Source: Tieghemiomyces parasiticus (Eukaryota > Kickxellomycota > Dimargaritomycetes > Dimargaritales > Dimargaritaceae). From it: a DNA stretch of 14,862 nucleotides. The stretch is from assembly GCA_027575765.1 (NCBI GenBank), contig JANBPT010001087.1, forward strand, positions 1-14,862. Direction: 5' to 3'. The notes below the pieces were generated by a model. That model searched no databases and had not been told where the DNA came from. It saw nothing but the letters and a program-made list of their open reading frames with translations. Of the stretch, positions 8,570 to 14,862 are shown one piece after another. How positions within the stretch are numbered: the first letter of the stretch is position 1; the number at the start of each line of letters is the position of its first letter. The translations under genes and the position numbers were made by a program.

Positions 8570-9895
8570 GGCGAGGACTCCCCGGGTAGCAACGTAGAGG
8601 AGGAAGAAAGGAGTCGAGCAGCAGTAGCTATTGAGTGCGGCAGTGGGACTGATAGGCCTGTGGGCTCGGAAGAGGGGGGAGCACTCGAGGAATGAGGCGA
8701 AGGTGGAGATGTCGAAAAAGGGGTACGGAGGGCGGTGGTGGGGGGGGGGGAGGAGACATAAAAAAAAAGACAACTTGGAAGCCGCGACGTGACTGGGTTT
8801 TACGGCAAAAAAGAGGCATGGAAGAGAGCGGGCGGGAGAGCGGCCGATAAGCGATGACCGGCGGGATATCCATCGCACAGATACGCCAAGCCCCCCCTCA
8901 CGGTGAGGCTGATGCGGTAGCGCTAAAGATGAGGTGGATACCACACCCCACCAGTCCGGAATACCGGGCCGATAGTGGCTATCGCAACCGCCCTTTCTGC
9001 ATACTCACAGCGAGGATTTACTGCCTAGCAAAACACAACAACCATAAAACTACGCTCTCCGGAGTCGGTCCGCCATTGTTCCATGCTTTGATTCACCAGA
9101 GCAGGCGCCTTGGACCCACTCAATGTTGGTGGGAGGGTTCATGTCACCCTCCCCCCCACATCCATCATTACAACAGCACCGCCATGTCTATTTGCCCCGA
9201 GCACCACAACCGTGTTAGGCCCCACAGTCCTACTCCCCGCACTGTTAAGGCCTGAGAGATTGCCTGCCCCCCTCTCATACCCTACCCGGGGGTTTCACAT
9301 GCTGACGGCGATGTCCGCGGGTGATCGAGGGCGGGTGGCGTCAGGCGGTGACGGTGAGAGCTACATGAAACCTCCCGCGTGACTTTGCACTTCCACGCCA
9401 TTGGGTTTAATCCAGACGCTAATTAATATTGCAGCGGTGACTTTGACACGACGATAAGGGCTGGCCTTACGGAGTATACGCGCCCGTGCAGCGGGCCGGG
9501 AGGGGAGAGAGAGACGGATGACGACCAGGATTTATACTGTGAGCACGCACTATTATATCGATGTAAGAGGTAAAACCAGTGTAAGCGTATATATGAGGTA
9601 GGATGGGAGCGAAGAGCGCGGGCGAAGTGAAGGTGTGATAACAGACTTAATTCGAGGGTTCTCCCTGAATACCCACATCAGGGGACGCTAGAAAAAAATA
9701 GTAATGATAGTCAAGAATAGGAATGCAAAGCAGCGGTAGGAACGAAGAAATGAAGAATGAATGGAGATGGGGATGGTCGGGAGGGGGTGGAAAGTGAGCG
9801 GAAGACAACCCTTGTAATAAAACAAAAAGCGGAGGGGGAGGACGCACTATTAGAATTAAAAAGTTAAGTGCACAAGTGGGGGTTAGGTTAAGGGC
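8570..9895. other. Intergenic: lipase 5' region and 3' flank of the nuclear-membrane gene
   Basis: No gene can be supported. On the minus strand, 8600-8770 is strongly pyrimidine-rich (C11 and T9 runs, TTCTTCC tracts), typical of sequence around fungal transcription starts, and should hold the lipase leader. Bases 9600-9890 are also C/T-rich on the minus strand and fit the 3'UTR of the gene ending at 9896; no exact AATAAA is seen on that strand there. A 133-codon plus-strand ORF from ATG 8854 has unbiased codons and no recognisable motif. An imperfect inverted repeat (9288-9301 with 9364-9376) is present. Confidence 0.55.
8740..8768. repeat. Homopolymer pair G11 and A9
   Basis: Eleven G at 8740-8750 and nine A at 8760-8768, seen as C11 and T9 in the lipase sense direction. 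They lie upstream of the lipase exon 1. Runs of this length are prone to length error in sequencing and to slippage. Confidence 0.85.
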
Positions 9896-12826
9896 TCAGC
9901 GACGCTGCCCGGCACCGGCGGCAAAGAGTAGACCGTCTTCAACGGACATACCGGCGGCCCCGGCCCCACCATCAGCACTAGTGGCAGTACCTTCAGCAGC
10001 GTTCCCTCCACCCAGTTGTAGTCCCCCCGATGGTTGCTGCTGGAGAAGTTGGGCAGCACGGTCGGCGGCGGCGGCGGTCATTTCATCGCCGGACCCCACC
10101 CCACCGTGCTTCTGCTTATTCGTCCCGTTGGCGCCGAACGCGGGGGCCGCACCGATCCACTCCCAAACCCGATGGGGTTCACCCTTGACCTGGGTCATAC
10201 GGACGCGCACGTTAGCGTTGTGCTCGACCCGCTTACGCACGCGCTCCCACAGCCGGTGACGGGCGGCCGCGGAGGCGGCATACGCCGGGGTGACCAGCAC
10301 GTCCCGGAGCTGGGTGACCGACAGGGCATTGGACGGGTGCTGGGTCGGGTCGACGTAGTGCAGGTGTTCCTGTTGGACCAACCGCTGGACCGCCGCATGA
10401 ACCAGTTCCTCCACCAGACGTGACTCGCGGACGTACCGGCGGTACCGCGCCCGGATGAACAGGACCACCGTCAGGACCACCAGGAGACCCATCACCTCGC
10501 GCAGGTAGGTCGACAGAACGTGGAACAGGGCATTCTTGACCCGACACCGCAGCGGCAGGTGCGCCACCCGTGAAATCAGGTACAGGGTATCCTGGCCCGG
10601 CGCCGTTTCAATCAGCACGTACTCCACGCGGTCGTCCCACTGCTTAATATTGCGGAGCGCCAACTGCCACACCTCGGCAAACTCGGCGTTCGACACGTCC
10701 GGCTCCTTGAGCGAGTACACCTGCGCGTACAGGTGGTCTTCCGGGAGCCCGCCGGCCTCCACCAGGGACACCTCGTCCTGCGTCTTGGTGAATCGATCGT
10801 ACTGGCGCCAGTTGCACTGCAGTTGGCCGAGCCGCTCGCTCAGCACGCGGAAGATCTCGTCGCTCACCTGCTCCACTTTAGCTAGTTTAACCGTGTCCGG
10901 GATACACTGGTCCGGGAAGGGGAATACGGGGTTGGCCAGCGGGTGTGGACGTAGCATGAACCCTTCCTCACAGCGCGCGATGGTGCCGTCCGCGCAGACG
11001 GCGCGGTGCGGGCAAGGTACGCAACTGGGCTGTAGCACGGCGTGCAGGCGGGCCGGGTCACGTGGAAGCTGCGTTACATCTTCGGTCGTGAGGTCCGCCC
11101 AGTAGCCTACCGAGAGGCAAGGGTGGGCCGGCTCGTGCGCGTCGCAGTAGCCCACCCGGAACGACTCCTGACGGTGCCAAACCAGGCCACCGGCGGCCAC
11201 CGCTAGGAGCAGGACGATCACGGAGAAGAGGAGTGACAGGCAGCCGCAGCCGTCGCGGTCTAAAGCGCTCCCGGCGTACAAATCGTCGCCGCCCTTCTTG
11301 AATCGACGCTTGAGGGCCGGGTGCACGGCCGGCGGGTCCGGGATGCTGTCAGCCACATCAGGAGAGCTGTCCAGCAGGCGGGGGCGGACCTCGCCGTAGC
11401 CGTGGTGCGCCGTGGTGGTCCCCCCGGCGGGACTGGTGCGGTGCCTAACCCGCGGCGGGGATGGGGAGGTGGCCTTGACCGTCGCAGCGGTAACCGTGGT
11501 GGTGGTGGTGGTGGTGGCGGTCGAACCGGGCGAGGCCGGCATGGGGTTCGTCTCGGGCTCCAGCGTGGCCGTAGCTTGCGTGGTGGATGTGGTAGGTCCG
11601 TCCTGGAACACGATGGGAATGGGCACCATAGACTTGCGGAACAGTGGAGGCGACCGCATGGCATAGGGACTGGGGGCCGCCGGCTCTGACGGGGCCGTAG
11701 GCACATCCTGGCTAAAGGTGAAGGGTTCGTCAGCCACCGACGGACGATCTGGGGTATCGACGGCGGCCGTCGAGGCCGCATGGCGCCGAGTCTTGGTGGT
11801 CTTTTTCTTGCGTAAGCGGGTGGCCCGGTCGGGCGTACGATCCTCGGTGCCGCTCTGGAAGGGGTTCTCGTCAGAGAAAAAACCGCTCTCTCGGCGCCGG
11901 TTCTGATCTTCGGCCGCCTTAACCTTCTTGGGCGGCGGTGAGGCCGCCGGGACCTGGGAGGTGGAGCGCGGGTTTCGCGCGGAGCGGAGACCTTCCGGGA
12001 CGGCAGTCCCCTCGCGCGCGGGGGACATGTACTCGCGGGCCTTGGCTACGGGCGACTGCAGGGGGCTGTCAATCTGAGCTGGCATGTCGAAGGTGAGCTT
12101 CTCGACCCCCGGTGATTTGGCAGCGGGCTCCTCGTCCACGCTTCCCAGGTGGGCCTTGGCCGGTGTGACATTCAAGCCCAGGGACGATTTCTTGCCCACG
12201 GCGGCCACGGTCTTGGCGCGGGCCTTGCTGCGTGGGGTACCAAGTACCTCCCGCTCGGACTTGCGCGGGGTAGCTGGGCGCTCGTCCTCGTCGTCGCTGA
12301 AGTCAATGACGGCCGAGGTAGTAGCGGCGGCGGCACGGAGCGGGGTCTTACGGGCAGTGAGCTTACGCTTCCCCATGCGCGGCGACGTGAGGTCGGTCTG
12401 GCGGGACGACGCCGGGCTCGGGGTACGCATACGGTCGCGGCGACCATTGCCGCGCTCGTCGGACGCCTCAGCGCTAGGCGCGGCCTCGCTCTCCTCTTCG
12501 ATTGCCGCAGCTGCCCGAGTGCGGGATTTGGAGCGGGCTCGGAGCACGCTCCTGGCCTTTTTGAGCGCCTTCCGGTTGGCGGCATCCTCGGCACCAGGCA
12601 TGAACTCCATACCCTCAGCGCTCGACGGGGCAGCAGCGGCAGCCCTGCGCTGTTTCCGCAGCTTGCTGGCCTGGCTAGCCACATGGTCGGAGAACAGTTC
12701 AACTAGGACTCGCTTCTTGTCCAGGGAGCCGAACGGGACCTGGTGGTCCACCAGGATCCGGCGGAGATCCACCACGCGGAGTTTGTTGGGATCAAACCCA
12801 TCCTCCAAATAGTCGTAGTCGTCCAT
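9896..12826 (-). CDS. Inner nuclear membrane protein, Src1/Heh1/Man1-like (HeH + MSC domains)
   Basis: A 976-residue ORF, uninterrupted, ATG at 12826. Residues about 12-50 (FDPNKLRVVDLRRILVDHQ... to VELFSDHV) form a HeH/LEM-like motif. A long charged, Ser/Pro-rich disordered stretch to about 500 carries basic clusters (RLRKKK near 337, KRRFKK near 506) and many SP/TP sites such as TPSP, TPRK and SPR. Transmembrane segments lie at about 528-548 and 773-792. Between them is a lumenal MSC domain with cysteines at 561, 570, 602, 605, 611, 619, 641, 671 and 761, including the typical CVPCP...C...C pattern. After the second segment, about 801-892 match the winged-helix of MAN1/Heh proteins, ending in VWEWIG. 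In yeasts such proteins tether chromatin and recruit the ESCRT factor Chm7 in nuclear pore and envelope surveillance. A Gly/Ala/Gln-rich tail of about 80 residues follows the winged helix. Confidence 0.93.
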   Translation of the reverse strand: MDDYDYLEDGFDPNKLRVVDLRRILVDHQVPFGSLDKKRVLVELFSDHVASQASKLRKQRRAAAAAPSSAEGMEFMPGAEDAANRKALKKARSVLRARSKSRTRAAAAIEEESEAAPSAEASDERGNGRRDRMRTPSPASSRQTDLTSPRMGKRKLTARKTPLRAAAATTSAVIDFSDDEDERPATPRKSEREVLGTPRSKARAKTVAAVGKKSSLGLNVTPAKAHLGSVDEEPAAKSPGVEKLTFDMPAQIDSPLQSPVAKAREYMSPAREGTAVPEGLRSARNPRSTSQVPAASPPPKKVKAAEDQNRRRESGFFSDENPFQSGTEDRTPDRATRLRKKKTTKTRRHAASTAAVDTPDRPSVADEPFTFSQDVPTAPSEPAAPSPYAMRSPPLFRKSMVPIPIVFQDGPTTSTTQATATLEPETNPMPASPGSTATTTTTTTVTAATVKATSPSPPRVRHRTSPAGGTTTAHHGYGEVRPRLLDSSPDVADSIPDPPAVHPALKRRFKKGGDDLYAGSALDRDGCGCLSLLFSVIVLLLAVAAGGLVWHRQESFRVGYCDAHEPAHPCLSVGYWADLTTEDVTQLPRDPARLHAVLQPSCVPCPHRAVCADGTIARCEEGFMLRPHPLANPVFPFPDQCIPDTVKLAKVEQVSDEIFRVLSERLGQLQCNWRQYDRFTKTQDEVSLVEAGGLPEDHLYAQVYSLKEPDVSNAEFAEVWQLALRNIKQWDDRVEYVLIETAPGQDTLYLISRVAHLPLRCRVKNALFHVLSTYLREVMGLLVVLTVVLFIRARYRRYVRESRLVEELVHAAVQRLVQQEHLHYVDPTQHPSNALSVTQLRDVLVTPAYAASAAARHRLWERVRKRVEHNANVRVRMTQVKGEPHRVWEWIGAAPAFGANGTNKQKHGGVGSGDEMTAAAADRAAQLLQQQPSGGLQLGGGNAAEGTATSADGGAGAAGMSVEDGLLFAAGAGQRR
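11495..11518. repeat. Trinucleotide microsatellite encoding a Thr run
   Basis: About seven GGT/GTG units on the plus strand; in the nuclear-membrane gene (minus) they encode a run of eight Thr at residues 437-444 in the disordered linker. Length is likely to vary between strains. Confidence 0.85.
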
Positions 12827-14862
12827 GCGGCGGGCGTGACTAAGGTGCGGCGGGGAAGGGGCCGGGTGAGGGTAGTTGAATAAACTTGCAGTAGACGACC
12901 TGGGAGACTGGGGTCAACCCTTTAAACGTGACGTTAAATGCTAACGGTAGGCGCTTGGTGATGGAAGGGTCGAAGTAACCTGAGGGTGGCAACCGATAAA
13001 AGTGGAGGGAAGGGGTGTGTACTAGGGAAGGCCAGGCCGTGAGGAATAATAGGGTGGCACGCGGCTGGCAATGACGTTGGTAAGTATACTATGGGTATGC
13101 ACGTATCGAGGCCAATACGATGGGTGGGAAGGCGATCGGGGGAAGCTGGAGGGCTCGGTACTCGAGGCTATGGGCAATGCAGTCCGGCCAATGATGTGAT
13201 AAACTGGTTTGGGACAAGGTGTAGGCGGAGTGCCAAGTGGAGTAGAGATGCGGATCACAGTTAGGAAAGGCGGTAGTGCGTAGTTGTAGGTTGACGACCC
13301 ACTGAGTCTATAGCGCAAGGCCAGTGCTCTGCCTCAGCGTCGTATAAATTTTTGCGCCATAGCCACTGGGCGCTGGCCAAGTTCTCTTGTACATGGGTCA
13401 CCTGTGTGCAGGGGAGAAGGGAGGCACAGAGGCCTGGAAAATAGCACCGACGGGCCTACCGAGACAGTGGGGGGGGGAGGGGAGGCAAAGTTGAACCAAA
13501 ACAAAAACATTGGTCCGCTCTAGACGGAGGGTGAGGGAATAGCGGGCAGGGGCTGGGTGGAGAAGAAAGGCCAATTCTGGAGGGAAGAGCTGGCCATTGA
13601 AGCACTGGAAGGCGAGAGTGGAAAGCCAATAACAGACCCAGGGGAGAAGGAGAAGGTTCCACACCAAATGTGGAAGGAGGCGACGCAAGCGGGGCTCACT
13701 GCCTAACGGCCACGTCAACTGCCTCGTGTCTCTGGGATCCGATCGCCCGCGGCCTCAGCTCCCAGCGTCAACAACCAACAGGGCCAGCGCTTCGAGAAGT
13801 CGGCCAGCCCTCCTGCTGATCACTGGTGCCAGCTACTGCGGGGCCCTCAGCAGCGCAGGTATGTATATCTAAAAGGCTGGGGCATCGGCCACCCTGCCGC
13901 AGCAAGTCCCCCAGTCCATCTCAACTAAATGCCGCAGTCTCCCAGAAATCCAGTAGCCAGTGCCGCAGGCCGTGAGGGGCAGCGGCGACCTGGTCCAAAC
14001 ATACCGCCCACAGCCATGGCCTGCTCGTCACCGGTAGCACTAGGACGGTGGCGGTTTGCCATGGGCAGCAGGTAGAGGGGGTCCAGTTGTAAACCTGCGG
14101 ATGAACTTTCATCGCATGTACTCAACATACCGAGCTGCCGTGTCTGTCTTGCAAGCGCCGAGGGGTCGGTGCATGTAAAACCACACTAAAACGATCCACG
14201 ACCGGCAAAGCATGGCCAGTCTCCGCGGCCCGATCCCCATAGGACTGCACCAGTCTCGGTTGATCTACTACCCTACTCCCGTACTTTGCTGGCGGTATGA
14301 TAGGCAGTGGGCATGGCTGATCTGACATCTTATTTGAAATCACGTGATAGAACGGTCGGTTATTAGCCTTGTGAGGGTTAGCCGTGAGAATGAGAGGAGG
14401 AGATGATATTGTGATGACATGGACTGGCTGCTTCACATCCTGCCCGGCCGACCTATCAGCTTGCCCAGATTCTCTGGAGGATATTCCTGCATCCGCCGCT
14501 GCCACCGCCGGTCCCACTTGGTCTGCTGTCGTATCGATCGACCTGCCATTTCATCCATACCTCTGCGTTAGCCTTCCACTCACCATACCCAACGGACAAC
14601 ATAAAGGCCTCGACCCACCAGTATACGGAGGCTGGATAAGAAGCGACGCTGGTGTCATGGAAACCAAAGCGAGCCGGCGGGGAGGTCAGGTGGCGGTAGC
14701 ACCATTGGTACTCGAAGGTCTAGCTGGTGTCTAATTATTTTTCGACCGCGGCCACCCTAGCAATATCCTCTGGCAAGCTGGCCCGTTGCCTATGCCTACA
14801 CACCAAGGGCCCAAAAGACGGGTTGTGGGAGACAAGCACGTCGATTGGTGGGCATCGCTATC
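12827..14862. other. Region without a supported gene; promoter of the Src1-like gene and unresolved short ORFs
   Basis: About 2 kb. The first few hundred bases should be the promoter and leader of the minus-strand gene at 9896-12826. An imperfect inverted repeat (12921-12938) contains TGACGT. Bases 13400-13700 are pyrimidine-rich on the minus strand, with a G9 run at 13469-13477 on the plus strand. Splice-like signals occur on both strands near 13859-14004. Candidate ORFs with an ATG are 13925-14128 and 13921-14112 (minus) and the frame from 14414 to 14734 (plus). None shows a recognisable domain or the GC3 bias of the large genes. The region could hold a fast-evolving gene, a non-coding transcript, or a leader of a gene beyond the right edge. 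Confidence 0.5.
14340..14347. promoter_or_regulatory. Perfect palindromic E-box TCACGTGA
   Basis: TCACGTGA, extended to a 10-bp palindrome ATCACGTGAT at 14339-14348. CACGTG cores are bound by fungal bHLH factors such as Cbf1 and Pho4; Cbf1 prefers the flanking TCACGTGA form. Which gene it would serve is unclear: a plus-strand ORF begins near 14414, or the target may lie beyond the window. Confidence 0.4.

Noticed and set aside
8854..9255. 133-codon plus-strand ORF with an ATG, divergent from the lipase
   Set aside because: Codon third positions are mixed, no motif is recognisable, and it overlaps the likely lipase promoter. It cannot be excluded without transcript data.
9288..9376. Imperfect inverted repeat GGTTTCA / TGAAACC as a possible structured RNA
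   Set aside because: About 7 pairs plus an asymmetric bulge across a 60-base loop is weak; no SRP, RNase P, snoRNA or snRNA consensus is present.
13398..13718. 106-codon minus-strand ORF with a hydrophobic stretch
   Set aside because: It begins at TTG and its Leu/Pro/Phe content follows from the pyrimidine-rich tract; no family match is recognised.
14411..14417. GTGATGA as a C box of a C/D snoRNA
   Set aside because: No CTGA D box or closing stem follows within the expected distance.

Overview
The window looks like nuclear DNA of a GC-rich fungus. The inference rests on three fungal-type proteins together: a Dss1/CYT-4-class mitochondrial RNase II-family exoribonuclease, a DUF3336-patatin triacylglycerol lipase of the Tgl3/4/5 type, and a Src1/Heh-type inner nuclear membrane protein (HeH plus MSC domain). 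Short introns with GT...AG ends and CTNAC-like branch sites, and AATAAA-like 3' signals, agree with this. Few introns, high-GC third positions and long low-complexity insertions would fit an early-diverging lineage (Zoopagomycota-like, for example Dimargaritales), but that placement is only a guess.

Layout, left to right. Bases 1-57 are the last codons of a plus-strand gene entering from the left. Bases 58-893 are AT-richer and carry a possible 54-residue, two-exon small ORF (519-794) that could instead be the spliced 5' leader and uORF of the next gene. Bases 894-5735 (+) are one uninterrupted 1613-codon exoribonuclease ORF. It is tail-to-tail with the lipase gene (6000-8569, minus; three exons), and the 264-bp gap holds poly(A)-signal-like hexamers on both strands. 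Bases 8570-9895 hold the lipase 5' region (pyrimidine-rich in the sense direction) and the 3' flank of the nuclear-membrane gene; no convincing gene is seen there. Bases 9896-12826 (minus) are the Src1/Heh-like gene. Bases 12827-14862 have several short ORFs and splice-like signals on both strands but no recognisable product; a perfect TCACGTGA E-box lies at 14340-14347.

The three clear genes belong to different processes: mitochondrial RNA turnover, lipid-droplet lipolysis, and nuclear envelope and chromatin tethering. Nothing suggests a functional cluster, mobile element, CRISPR array or biosynthetic locus. I see ordinary housekeeping content with some unusual protein architectures and a few unresolved small ORFs, not a clear new system.
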